This document shows, piece by piece, positions 1-8,081 of a stretch of 64,000 nucleotides of DNA. A program made the translations under genes and the position numbers. How positions within the stretch are numbered: position 1 is the stretch's first letter; every line of letters starts with the position of its first letter. The notes under the pieces were generated by a model. That model did not search any database, had not been told where the DNA came from, and worked only from the letters and a program-made list of their open reading frames with translations. Source of the DNA: Pseudomonas sp. UYIF39 (GTDB lineage Bacteria > Pseudomonadota > Gammaproteobacteria > Pseudomonadales > Pseudomonadaceae); assembly GCF_029963765.1 (NCBI RefSeq), contig NZ_JALBYU010000003.1, forward strand, positions 248,001-312,000, read 5' to 3'.

Positions 1-250
1 TAAACGCCGGTCGTTGTTGTGCGTCCAGCGCCAGCAGGCGTGAGCCTTTGCCCAGGGCGATGGCGCCCCAGGCTTTGCCGATGGCGATCTGCGGGCGCAA
101 CAGGCTGGCGCCGTCTTCACGCTGCAGGGTGACCAAGTGTCCACCCGCATCCAGTACTGCGATGGTCAATGGAGCTGCCGAGATTGCACGCCCCGCGGAG
201 ATAGCCTGATTGGCCAGGTTGACTGCGACTTTCAAGGTTAAAGCGCTCAT
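1..250 (-). CDS. GlcG/HbpS-family protein, partial at the window edge
   Basis: The first 83 residues of a GlcG/HbpS-like protein are visible, starting at an ATG at 250 and running off the left edge. The family is about 135-145 residues long, so roughly 60% is present. The reading frame shows the typical small alpha/beta start with a core near residues 27-40 (TIAVLDAGGHLVTL) and a GKAWGAIALGKGSR stretch near 60-72. Members of this family sit in glycolate and glyoxylate clusters; some bind heme or act as accessory proteins, but the biochemical role is not settled. It is divergent from gcl with a 267-bp shared upstream region, which supports co-regulation. The family is fairly clear, the function is not. 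Confidence 0.75.
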   Translation of the reverse strand, partial: MSALTLKVAVNLANQAISAGRAISAAPLTIAVLDAGGHLVTLQREDGASLLRPQIAIGKAWGAIALGKGSRLLALDAQQRPAF

Positions 251-342
251 GGTGCCGTCCTCATTTTGTTATAGGGAAAGCTGCTGGACTGCGTTTTGCT
301 CAGCAGTCCGATGCAACAAATAGAACACAATAGATTATTTAT

Positions 343-352
343 TTGTATACAA
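343..352. promoter_or_regulatory. TTGTATACAA palindrome, candidate operator (glcG side)
   Basis: A perfect 10-bp palindrome lies 91 bp upstream of the glcG-like start codon. An identical copy lies just before gcl. Short palindromes with a GTATAC core are typical binding sites of GntR-type regulators of the FCD group; that a GntR regulator acts here is inference. Confidence 0.45.
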
Positions 353-480
353 TAATTCTCGAAAAGCGCCACATGCGACGAAAAGCCACAGCAGAACGGG
401 CTTCCGACGAATGAAACGGCCGCTTGAGAAAATGGATTGACCTGCGCCGTCCGCCGTGAATACACTCTGCGCAAAGCCAC

Positions 481-490
481 TTGTATACAA
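481..490. promoter_or_regulatory. TTGTATACAA palindrome, candidate operator (gcl side)
   Basis: This second exact copy of the palindrome ends 27 bp before the gcl start codon, where a bound repressor could block transcription initiation or early elongation. The pair of sites, 138 bp apart, would allow one regulator to control both divergent units. Confidence 0.45.
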
Positions 491-517
491 TTACAAAACG
501 TACGAGGCACCAAAACC

Positions 518-2293
518 ATGAGCAAAATGAGAGCAATCGAAGCCGCCGTTCTGGTGATGCGCCGTGAAGGGGTTGATACCGCTTTTGGCATCCCGGGCGC
601 CGCGATCAACCCGCTGTACTCCGCCTTGCAGAAGGTCGGTGGCATCGATCACGTCCTCGCTCGCCACGTTGAAGGCGCTTCGCACATGGCCGAGGGTTAC
701 ACCCGCACCAAGGCTGGCAACATCGGCGTGTGCATCGGCACTTCCGGCCCGGCCGGTACCGACATGGTCACCGGGCTCTACAGCGCCTCGGCCGACTCGA
801 TCCCGATTCTTTGCATCACCGGCCAGGCACCCCGGGCCCGTATGCATAAGGAAGACTTCCAGGCTGTCGACATCACCGCGATCGTCAAACCAGTGACCAA
901 GTGGGCAACCACCGTCATGGAACCGGGCCAGGTGCCTTACGCGTTCCAGAAAGCCTTCTACGAAATGCGCTCCGGCCGTCCAGGCCCGGTGCTGATCGAC
1001 CTGCCGTTCGACGTGCAGATGGCTGAAATCGAATTCGACATCGATGCCTACGAACCACTGCCACTGGCCAAACCAACCGCTAATCGCGTGCAAATCGAGA
1101 AGGCCCTGGCCATGCTCGATCAGGCCGAACGTCCGTTGCTGGTGGCCGGTGGCGGCATCATCAATGCCGACGCCAGCGAATTGCTGGTGGAGTTTGCCGA
1201 GCTGACCGGTATCCCGGTGATCCCGACCCTGATGGGCTGGGGCACCATTCCGGACGATCACCCATTGATGGTCGGCATGGTCGGTCTGCAAACCTCGCAC
1301 CGCTACGGCAACGCCACGATGCTCAAATCCGACCTGGTGTTGGGTGTCGGTAACCGTTGGGCCAACCGTCACACCGGTTCGATCGACGTTTACACCGAAG
1401 GCCGCAAGTTCATTCACGTCGACATCGAACCGACCCAGATCGGCCGCGTGTTCACCCCGGACCTGGGCATCGTTTCCGACGCCGCTGCCGCGCTGACCGT
1501 GTTCATCGAAGTCGCTCGCGAATGGCAAGCCGCCGGCAAGCTGAAAAACCGCAGTGCCTGGTTGCAAGACTGCCAGCAGCGCAAATCCAGCCTGCAGCGC
1601 AAGACTCACTTCGACAACGTGCCGGTCAAGCCGCAGCGGGTTTACGAAGAGATGAACCAGGTGTTCGGCAAAGACACGTGCTACGTCAGCACTATCGGTC
1701 TGTCGCAGATTGCCGGCGCGCAGTTCCTGCACGTCTACAAACCGCGTCACTGGATCAACTGCGGTCAGGCAGGTCCTCTGGGCTGGACCATTCCGGCAGC
1801 GCTGGGCGTGGTCAAGGCTGATCCGACCCGTAAAGTTGTGGCGCTGTCGGGCGACTATGACTTCCAGTTCATGATCGAAGAATTGGCGGTGGGCGCGCAG
1901 TTCAAGCTGCCGTACATCCACGTCGTGGTGAACAACTCGTACCTGGGGCTGATCCGTCAGTCTCAGCGCGGTTTCGACATGGACTATTGCGTGCAGCTGT
2001 CCTTCGACAACCTCAATGCTCCGGAACTCAACGGTTACGGTGTCGACCACGTCGCGGTCGCCGAAGGCCTGGGCTGCAAGGCGCTGCGTGTGTTCGAGCC
2101 GAGCCAGATCCAGCCTGCCCTGCGCAGGGCTCAGGAGCTGATCGAAGAGTTCAAGGTGCCGGTGATCGTCGAGATCATTCTGGAGCGCGTGACCAACATT
2201 TCCATGGGCACCGAGATCAACGCCGTCAACGAATTCGAAGACTTGGCGCTGGTCGGCAACGATGCGCCAACCGCGATTTCGATGCTCGATTAA
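518..2293 (+). CDS. gcl: glyoxylate carboligase (tartronate-semialdehyde synthase)
   Basis: This 591-residue protein is a full-length ThDP-dependent enzyme that joins two glyoxylates into tartronate semialdehyde with release of CO2. Most ThDP enzymes have an activating Glu in the sequence RHExGA; here the matching residue is Val51 ([14 protein letters not shown]), the signature that separates Gcl from acetolactate synthases. The C-terminal ThDP/Mg region contains GDYDFQFM near 445-452 followed by [10 protein letters not shown]. The start at 518 was chosen because it gives the usual [10 protein letters not shown] beginning; an in-frame start 81 bp upstream would run through the palindrome region. 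It is the first gene of a run continuing into hyi, glxR, ttuD and pykF. Confidence 0.97.
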   Translation: MSKMRAIEAAVLVMRREGVDTAFGIPGAAINPLYSALQKVGGIDHVLARHVEGASHMAEGYTRTKAGNIGVCIGTSGPAGTDMVTGLYSASADSIPILCITGQAPRARMHKEDFQAVDITAIVKPVTKWATTVMEPGQVPYAFQKAFYEMRSGRPGPVLIDLPFDVQMAEIEFDIDAYEPLPLAKPTANRVQIEKALAMLDQAERPLLVAGGGIINADASELLVEFAELTGIPVIPTLMGWGTIPDDHPLMVGMVGLQTSHRYGNATMLKSDLVLGVGNRWANRHTGSIDVYTEGRKFIHVDIEPTQIGRVFTPDLGIVSDAAAALTVFIEVAREWQAAGKLKNRSAWLQDCQQRKSSLQRKTHFDNVPVKPQRVYEEMNQVFGKDTCYVSTIGLSQIAGAQFLHVYKPRHWINCGQAGPLGWTIPAALGVVKADPTRKVVALSGDYDFQFMIEELAVGAQFKLPYIHVVVNNSYLGLIRQSQRGFDMDYCVQLSFDNLNAPELNGYGVDHVAVAEGLGCKALRVFEPSQIQPALRRAQELIEEFKVPVIVEIILERVTNISMGTEINAVNEFEDLALVGNDAPTAISMLD

Positions 2294-2305
2294 TTTGACC
2301 TGATA

Positions 2306-2410
2306 CCTGTAGCAGCTGCCGAGGCACGAGGCTGCGTTGCGTGTCCGCAGGACCGCTCGGGGGCTGCTTCGCAGCCCAACGCAGCCTCGTACCTCGGCAG
2401 CTGCTACAGG
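2306..2410. repeat. paired REP palindrome (GTAGCAGCTGCC class)
   Basis: Two 34-bp inverted arms, 2306-2339 and 2377-2410, match with one mismatch. The loop contains a second small hairpin (2361-2377, GGGCTGC-TTC-GCAGCCC). The element fills almost the whole gap between gcl and hyi. The same class recurs at 39700-39820. It resembles REP doublets common between genes of fluorescent pseudomonads and may stabilise the upstream mRNA or reduce read-through. Confidence 0.85.
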
Positions 2411-2434
2411 CACCTAGTTTTACAGGAGACCACC

Positions 2435-3217
2435 ATGCCGCGTTTCGCAGCCAACCTGTCCATGCTGTTCACCGAGCAGGATTTTCTTGCCCGTTTTGAA
2501 GCTGCCGCCAAGGCCGGCTTCAGTGGTGTCGAATACCTGTTCCCTTACGACTTCAGCTCCGCCGAGATCAAAGCCAAGCTCGATGCAAATGGCTTGACCC
2601 AGGTGCTGTTCAACCTGCCGGCCGGTGACTGGGCCAAGGGCGAACGCGGTATCGCGTGCCTGCCGGACCGGGTTGAAGAGTTCCGCGCTGGTGTCGACCT
2701 GGCGATTGCCTACGCGAAAGTGTTGGGCAACACCCAGGTGAACTGCCTGGCCGGTATTCGTCCACAAGGCATCGACGATGCCTCCGTGGAAAAAACCTTC
2801 GTCGACAACCTCAAGTACGCGGCCGACAAGCTGCAAGCGGCGGGCATCAAACTGGTGATGGAAGCGATCAACACCCGCGACATCCCGGGTTTCTACTTGA
2901 ACAACACCGCGCAAGCCCTGTCGATTCGCGAACAGGTCGGCAGCGCCAATCTGTTCCTGCAATACGACATCTACCACATGCAAATCATGGAGGGTGACCT
3001 GGCTCGCACCATGGCTGCGCACCTGGGCGAGATCAACCACATCCAGTTGGCCGATAACCCTGGGCGCAACGAACCGGGCACCGGTGAAATCAACTACCGC
3101 TTCCTGTTCGAACACCTGGACCGCATCGGTTATCAGGGTTGGGTTGGCTGCGAATACAAGCCGCTGACCACCACTGAAGCAGGTCTGGGCTGGTTGAAAA
3201 CGCATAACGCGATTTGA
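2435..3217 (+). CDS. hyi: hydroxypyruvate isomerase
   Basis: The 260-residue product is a TIM-barrel isomerase of the AP-endonuclease-2/xylose isomerase-like family that interconverts hydroxypyruvate and tartronate semialdehyde. The beginning MPRFAANLSMLFTE, the VMEAINTRDIPGF stretch (metal-binding Glu) near 144-156 and QYDIYHMQIMEGD near 174-186 are typical of Hyi. A strong ribosome site (aggag) sits 8 bases before the ATG. It lies between gcl and glxR, as in the classical glyoxylate operon. A paired REP element separates it from gcl, so expression relative to gcl may be lowered. Confidence 0.95.
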   Translation: MPRFAANLSMLFTEQDFLARFEAAAKAGFSGVEYLFPYDFSSAEIKAKLDANGLTQVLFNLPAGDWAKGERGIACLPDRVEEFRAGVDLAIAYAKVLGNTQVNCLAGIRPQGIDDASVEKTFVDNLKYAADKLQAAGIKLVMEAINTRDIPGFYLNNTAQALSIREQVGSANLFLQYDIYHMQIMEGDLARTMAAHLGEINHIQLADNPGRNEPGTGEINYRFLFEHLDRIGYQGWVGCEYKPLTTTEAGLGWLKTHNAI

Positions 3218-3267
3218 AGCGCTCCCCGTCTATGAGGGGGCAGCAATAAAAACAAGAGGAATTTCTC

Positions 3268-4158
3268 ATGGCTAAAATCGGATTTATCGGCACCGGCATC
3301 ATGGGCCACCCAATGGCGTTGAACCTGCAAAAAGCCGGTCACAGCCTGTTCCTGTCGGCGCACCACGACCCTGCGCCTGCTGACCTGATTGCCGGCGGCG
3401 CTGTCGCCCTGGCGAACCCGAAAGAAGTCGCGCAAGAAGCCGAATTCATCATCGTCATGGTGCCGGATACCCCGCAGGTCGATGACGTGCTGTTCCGCGC
3501 CGACGGTGTTGCGGCCGGTGTTGGCAAAGGCAAAGTCGTGATCGACATGAGCTCGATCTCGCCAACCGCCACCAAAGCCTTCGCTGCCAAAATCAACGAA
3601 AAAGGCGCTCAGTACCTCGACGCGCCAGTGTCCGGCGGTGAAGTCGGCGCCAAGGCCGCGACCCTGAGCATCATGGTCGGCGGCGATGCCGATGCCTTCG
3701 AACGCGTTCTGCCGCTGTTCCAGGCGATGGGCAAGAACATCACCCTGGTGGGCGGCAACGGCGACGGTCAAACCGCGAAAGTGGCGAACCAGATCATCGT
3801 TGCACTGAACATCCAGGCCGTGGCCGAAGCCCTGCTGTTTGCTTCGAAAAACGGTGCTGATCCAGCCAAGGTGCGCGAAGCACTGATGGGTGGTTTCGCG
3901 TCATCGAAGATCCTCGAAGTGCACGGCGAGCGCATGATCAAAGGCACCTTCGACCCGGGCTTCCGCATCAGCCTGCACCAGAAGGACCTGAACCTGGCCC
4001 TGGCCGGCGCACGCGAGTTGGGCATCAACCTGCCGAACACTGCCAACACCCAGCAAGTGTTCAGCACCTGCGCGGCCATCGGCGGCAGCAACTGGGACCA
4101 CTCGGCGCTGATCAAGGGCCTGGAACACATGGCGAAATTCTCGATTCGCGATAAATAA
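3268..4158 (+). CDS. glxR: 2-hydroxy-3-oxopropionate (tartronate semialdehyde) reductase
   Basis: This 296-residue beta-hydroxyacid dehydrogenase reduces tartronate semialdehyde to D-glycerate with NAD(P)H. The N-terminal Rossmann motif GFIGTGIMGHPMA is at residues 5-17, the substrate-binding DAPVSGG at 118-124 and the catalytic Lys is K171 in GQTAKVANQ. Length and motifs fit the GarR/GlxR family closely. A good ribosome site (agagg) precedes the ATG. Its place between hyi and the glycerate-processing gene supports the tartronate semialdehyde substrate over other beta-hydroxyacids. Confidence 0.95.
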   Translation: MAKIGFIGTGIMGHPMALNLQKAGHSLFLSAHHDPAPADLIAGGAVALANPKEVAQEAEFIIVMVPDTPQVDDVLFRADGVAAGVGKGKVVIDMSSISPTATKAFAAKINEKGAQYLDAPVSGGEVGAKAATLSIMVGGDADAFERVLPLFQAMGKNITLVGGNGDGQTAKVANQIIVALNIQAVAEALLFASKNGADPAKVREALMGGFASSKILEVHGERMIKGTFDPGFRISLHQKDLNLALAGARELGINLPNTANTQQVFSTCAAIGGSNWDHSALIKGLEHMAKFSIRDK

Positions 4159-4171
4159 GCCCCGCCCCACC

Positions 4172-4260
4172 CTGTAGGAGTGAGCCTGCTCGCGATGGAA
4201 TCAGCGCGGTGTACCTGACACACCGCGTCGCCTGAATCGCGAGCAGGCTCACTCCCACAG
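4172..4260. repeat. paired REP palindrome (variant GTAGGAGTGAGCCTGCTCGCGA)
   Basis: Arms 4172-4196 and 4236-4260 are inverted copies differing at one base. The loop contains an independent perfect stem (CGCGGTGT at 4205-4212 with ACACCGCG at 4220-4227). It is a diverged member of the GTGGGAGCGAGCTTGCTCGCGA class found elsewhere in the window and lies inside the glyoxylate gene run, between glxR and ttuD. Confidence 0.85.
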
Positions 4261-4308
4261 TGATATGTGTTGCCCTTTCAAATAACAAGAAATTCCCGGG
4301 AGCCCGCC

Positions 4309-5589
4309 ATGTCGGTCAATCCGCAACAATTCCTGCGCGAGCTATTCGCCACAGCCATCGACGCGGCCCATCCGCAGCAAGTCCTCGAAGCCCATTTGCC
4401 CAAAGACCGCAGCGGTCGGGTGATCGTCATCGGCGCCGGTAAAGCCGCCGCTGCCATGGCTCAAGTGGTCGAACGTTGCTGGCAGGGTGACGTCTCGGGT
4501 CTGGTGGTGACGCGTTACGGTCACGGCGCCCCGTGTGAAAAAATCGAAGTGGTCGAAGCCGCTCACCCAGTGCCTGACGCTGCCGGTCTGGCGGTGGCCA
4601 AGCGCGTGCTGGAACTGGTCAGCAACCTGACTGAAGACGACCGTGTGATCTTCCTGCTCTCGGGCGGTGGCTCTGCCCTGCTGGCGTTGCCCGCGGCCGG
4701 CATCACCCTGGCCGACAAGCAGTCGATCAACAAAGCCCTGCTCAAATCCGGCGCCACCATCGGCGAGATGAACTGCGTGCGCAAGCACCTCTCGGCGATC
4801 AAGGGCGGCCGCCTCGGCAAAGCCTGCTGGCCTGCCACTGTTTATACCTATGCGATTTCCGATGTACCGGGCGACCTCGCCACGGTCATCGCCTCTGGCC
4901 CCACCGTGGCCGACCCAAGCACCTCCGCCGAAGCGTTGGCGATCCTCAAGCGATACGCCATTGAAGTCCCGGCCTCGGTGCGCAACTGGCTGCAGAGCCC
5001 TGAATCAGAGACGGTCAAACCCGGCGATCCGAGCCTTGCGCGCAGTCATTTCCAGCTGATCGCCCGTCCGCAGCAGTCGCTTGAAGCCGCTGCGGTGAAA
5101 GCACGTCAGGCCGGTTTCAGTCCGCTGATCCTTGGCGACCTGGAAGGCGAATCCCGCGAAGTGGCCAAGGTTCACGCCGGTATCGCCCGTCAGGTCGTGC
5201 TGCACGGTCAGCCGTTGGCAGCGCCCTGCGTGATTCTCTCGGGCGGTGAAACCACGGTCACCGTACGCGGCAATGGTCGCGGCGGACGCAACGCCGAATT
5301 CCTGCTGAGCCTGACCGACAGCCTCAAAGGCCTGCCCGGCGTCTACGCGCTGGCCGGCGACACCGATGGCATCGATGGCTCCGAAGACAACGCCGGCGCA
5401 ATCATGACCCCGGACAGCTACGCCCGCGCCGCCGCCCTCGGCTTGAGCGCCAGCGACGAGTTGGACAACAACAATGGCTACGGCTATTTCGAGGCGCTGG
5501 ACGCGCTGATCGTCACTGAACCGACCCGCACCAACGTTAACGACTTCCGTGCCATCCTGATTCTCGAGAGCCCTAAAAATGACGCCTGA
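4309..5589 (+). CDS. ttuD: MOFRL-family glycerate 2-kinase (often named hydroxypyruvate reductase TtuD)
   Basis: The 426-residue protein has an N-terminal DUF4147 domain with VIGAGKAAAAMA near 40-51 and LLSGGGSALLALP near 116-128, and a C-terminal MOFRL domain with SGGETTVTVRGNGRGGRNAE near 311-330 and GDTDGIDGSEDNAGA. TtuD proteins are often labelled hydroxypyruvate reductase, but characterised MOFRL proteins are ATP-dependent glycerate 2-kinases, and no Rossmann dinucleotide-binding domain is seen. The kinase role fits: glxR supplies glycerate and the next gene is pyruvate kinase. The start at 4309 gives MSVNPQQFLRE; an ATG 42 bases upstream lacks support. It overlaps pyk by 11 bases. Confidence 0.9.
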   Translation: MSVNPQQFLRELFATAIDAAHPQQVLEAHLPKDRSGRVIVIGAGKAAAAMAQVVERCWQGDVSGLVVTRYGHGAPCEKIEVVEAAHPVPDAAGLAVAKRVLELVSNLTEDDRVIFLLSGGGSALLALPAAGITLADKQSINKALLKSGATIGEMNCVRKHLSAIKGGRLGKACWPATVYTYAISDVPGDLATVIASGPTVADPSTSAEALAILKRYAIEVPASVRNWLQSPESETVKPGDPSLARSHFQLIARPQQSLEAAAVKARQAGFSPLILGDLEGESREVAKVHAGIARQVVLHGQPLAAPCVILSGGETTVTVRGNGRGGRNAEFLLSLTDSLKGLPGVYALAGDTDGIDGSEDNAGAIMTPDSYARAAALGLSASDELDNNNGYGYFEALDALIVTEPTRTNVNDFRAILILESPKNDA

Positions 5590-6994
5590 CAAGAAGGTCA
5601 AAATCCTCGCCACCCTCGGTCCTGCCACCAACGGGATCGACGACATCCGTGAGCTGGTGCAGGCCGGGGTCAACATCTTTCGCCTGAACTTCAGCCACGG
5701 CGATCACGCCGACCACGCTCAGCGCTATCAGTGGATTCGTGAAGTCGAACGCCAGTTGAATTATCCGCTGGGCATTCTGATGGACCTGCAAGGCCCGAAA
5801 CTGCGGGTCGGCAAGTTCGCCGAGGGCAAGGTGCAACTGCATCGCGGTCAGGCACTGCGCCTGGACCTGGACCCGACGCCGGGCGATGAACGCCGGGTCA
5901 ACCTGCCTCACCCGGAAATCATCGCGGCGCTGGAACCGGGCATGGACCTGCTGCTGGACGACGGCAAGCTGCGTCTTCGCGTGGTGACCAAGTACTCCGA
6001 CGCGATCGACACCACCGTGCTCAATGGCGGCGAACTCTCGGATCGCAAAGGCGTGAACGTGCCGCAAGCAGTGCTGGAACTGAGCCCGCTGACCGCCAAG
6101 GACCGTCGCGATCTGAGCTTCGGTCTGGAGCTGGGTGTGGACTGGGTCGCGCTGTCGTTTGTGCAGCGTCCGGAAGACATCCACGAAGCGCGAGAACTGA
6201 TCGGCGACAAAGCGTTTTTGATGGCCAAGATCGAGAAGCCTTCGGCCGTGACGCAACTGCGCGAGATCGCTGAATTGAGCGATGCGATCATGGTCGCTCG
6301 CGGTGACCTGGGCGTGGAAGTGCCGGCCGAAAGCGTGCCGCAGATTCAGAAAAACATCATCACCATCTGCCGTCAGCTCGGCAAACCGGTGGTGGTGGCG
6401 ACGCAGATGCTCGAGTCAATGCGTTTCTCCCCTGCCCCGACCCGTGCCGAGGTGACTGATGTTGCCAACGCCGTGGCCGAAGGTGCGGATGCGGTGATGC
6501 TGTCGGCGGAAACCGCGTCCGGTGAGTACCCGCTGGAAGCTGTGCAGATGATGAGCAAGATCATTCGTCAGGTGGAAAATGGTCCGGACTATCAGGCGCA
6601 ACTGGATGTGAGCCGGCCTAAGGCTGAGGCGACTGTTTCCGATGCGATCAGCTGCGCGATCCGTCGCATCAGCAATGTGCTGCCGGTGGCGGTGCTGGTG
6701 AATTACAGCGAGTCCGGCACCTCGAGTTTGCGTGCGGCGCGGGAACGGCCAACGGTGCCGATCCTCAACCTGACGCCGAACCTGCAAACCGCTCGCCGGT
6801 TGACGGTGGCGTGGGGCGTGCACTCGGTGGTCAATGATCGGCTGCGGCAGGTGGATGAGGTGTGCTCGACGGCGCTGGAGATAGCCCAGGCGCAGGGCAT
6901 GGCCAAGCGTGGCGACACGTTATTGATCACAGCGGGCGTGCCGTTTGGGCAGCCGGGGTCGACTAATTCACTGCGTATCGAAACATTGATTTAG
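5579..6994 (+). CDS. pykF: pyruvate kinase
   Basis: This 471-residue enzyme converts phosphoenolpyruvate and ADP to pyruvate and ATP. Visible motifs are KILATLGPAT at 8-17, RLNFSHG at 35-41, DLQGPKLRVGKF in the substrate region, the lysine motif MAKIEKPSA and RGDLGVEVP. The gene starts inside the end of ttuD (11-base overlap), showing translational coupling. Co-expression with glycerate kinase means that 2-phosphoglycerate from glyoxylate, after enolase, would be drained to pyruvate. Pseudomonads usually carry a second pyruvate kinase elsewhere, so this copy is probably the glyoxylate-linked one; that is inference. Confidence 0.96.
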   Translation: MTPDKKVKILATLGPATNGIDDIRELVQAGVNIFRLNFSHGDHADHAQRYQWIREVERQLNYPLGILMDLQGPKLRVGKFAEGKVQLHRGQALRLDLDPTPGDERRVNLPHPEIIAALEPGMDLLLDDGKLRLRVVTKYSDAIDTTVLNGGELSDRKGVNVPQAVLELSPLTAKDRRDLSFGLELGVDWVALSFVQRPEDIHEARELIGDKAFLMAKIEKPSAVTQLREIAELSDAIMVARGDLGVEVPAESVPQIQKNIITICRQLGKPVVVATQMLESMRFSPAPTRAEVTDVANAVAEGADAVMLSAETASGEYPLEAVQMMSKIIRQVENGPDYQAQLDVSRPKAEATVSDAISCAIRRISNVLPVAVLVNYSESGTSSLRAARERPTVPILNLTPNLQTARRLTVAWGVHSVVNDRLRQVDEVCSTALEIAQAQGMAKRGDTLLITAGVPFGQPGSTNSLRIETLI

Positions 6995-7010
6995 CGCCTG
7001 TACCGGCCTC

Positions 7011-7104
7011 ATCGCGAGCAAGCTCGCTCCCACAGTGGAATTGTGGTGCTCACAAATCCATCGACTGAACAGAGATTCAGTGTGGGAGCGAGCTTGCTCG
7101 CGAT
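7011..7104. repeat. paired REP palindrome (GTGGGAGCGAGC class), reversed order
   Basis: The perfect 24-bp inverted arms 7011-7034 and 7081-7104 contain the core GAGCGAGCTTGCTCGCGA. Unlike the other pairs of this class here, the left copy is in the reverse orientation and the right copy forward, so the GTGGGAG ends face inward. It sits between pykF and the urea transporter gene. Confidence 0.88.
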
Positions 7105-7145
7105 GCGGGCGCCACGATCCACCTGAAGCACCACAGACTTTCATC

Positions 7146-8060
7146 ATGCCTGCCAACCACTTCAACACCCACTGCCCCGATTGGGCGACTGCCCTGCTCA
7201 ACGGATTCAGCCAGATCTTCCTCCAGCGCAACCCGCTGTGCGGTCTGCTGTGTTTGTTGGCGATTCTTTTCACCGCGCCCGCCTTGCTCGGCGGTGCACT
7301 GCTGGGCGGTGTCGCGGGGCTGCTTACCGCGCAACGACGCGGCTACGCCAAGGCCGATCGACAGGCCGGGCTCTTCAGTTATAACGGTGTCTTGCTCGGT
7401 TTGCTGCTGAGCCTCTACTTCCCTTGGTCAGCGATGTTGCCGCCGCTGATCATTGCCGCGGGCGGCCTGAGTGCGATGGTCACTCAACAATGGCTCAAGC
7501 GCGTCCGGGTCAGCCAACACCTGCCTGCCTATACCGCGCCCTTCGTGGGGCTGGGCTGGTTGCTGCTGTGCTTTGCCACGCCCTCGACAAATGCGCACCT
7601 GATCGAAATCAATACGCTGAACATGCTCGCCGCACCACTGAAAGGCCTCGGCCAGGTGATGTTCCTCGGTCATCCGCTGGCCGGTGCGATGATTGCCGTG
7701 GGTTTGCTGATCGCTGATCGCCGCGCATTCTGCTGGGCGTTGTTGGCGTCTGTCGCGGGCATGGGTTGGAGCATGCTGCATCACGACTTCTATACCGCAT
7801 TGATCGGCCTCGGTGGCTATAACGCCGTACTCACCGCCCTCGCCTTCAGCTCGCAGCGCCAGAAGCCTTGGCTGCCGCTGGTCGGTATTGCATCAGCGCT
7901 GTTGCTGACGCCGGTGTTTGCCGCCATCGGTCTGCCAACGCTGACTGCGCCTTTTATCCTCGCCTGCTGGCTGATCCGCACGGTTGTTCAAATGCTCGGC
8001 AAGACCACTGTCGCCCGTACGCCTTGCACTCTGGATGAGAATCAACCTAGGCTGCGCTGA
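7146..8060 (+). CDS. urea transporter (UT family)
   Basis: The 304-residue, highly hydrophobic protein matches the UT-type urea channel family (the SLC14-like fold). The clearest signature is DRQAGLFSYNGVLLGLLLS near residues 69-87, with a second copy-like stretch in the C-terminal half (GLGGYNAVLTALAFS), reflecting the two-fold internal repeat of this family. About ten membrane segments are expected. The start at 7146 was taken because upstream in-frame codons run through the REP element. No urease genes are visible in the window, so the physiological link is unknown. Passive urea uptake is the likely role. Confidence 0.85.
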   Translation: MPANHFNTHCPDWATALLNGFSQIFLQRNPLCGLLCLLAILFTAPALLGGALLGGVAGLLTAQRRGYAKADRQAGLFSYNGVLLGLLLSLYFPWSAMLPPLIIAAGGLSAMVTQQWLKRVRVSQHLPAYTAPFVGLGWLLLCFATPSTNAHLIEINTLNMLAAPLKGLGQVMFLGHPLAGAMIAVGLLIADRRAFCWALLASVAGMGWSMLHHDFYTALIGLGGYNAVLTALAFSSQRQKPWLPLVGIASALLLTPVFAAIGLPTLTAPFILACWLIRTVVQMLGKTTVARTPCTLDENQPRLR

Positions 8061-8081
8061 TTCTCGGTTCAGGCGTTTTCC

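Larger units (their letters stand above)
251..517. promoter_or_regulatory. divergent promoter region between the glcG-like gene and gcl
   Basis: This 267-bp intergenic region is visibly more A/T-rich than the genes around it. It holds two copies of the palindrome TTGTATACAA (343-352 and 481-490), listed separately, and a 7-bp stem hairpin (286-292 pairing with 303-309) in what would be the leader of the glcG-like gene. No clear sigma-70 boxes could be fixed by eye. No gene is visible here; a short opposite-strand reading frame is not supported. Confidence 0.5.

Noticed and set aside
437..517. 27 extra N-terminal codons for gcl
   Set aside because: They would run through the TTGTATACAA operator, and the family starts at MSKMRAIEA.
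491..2413. A 640-codon open frame antisense to gcl
   Set aside because: It mirrors gcl codon by codon in a GC-rich gene, has no recognisable domain, and gcl is certain on the other strand.
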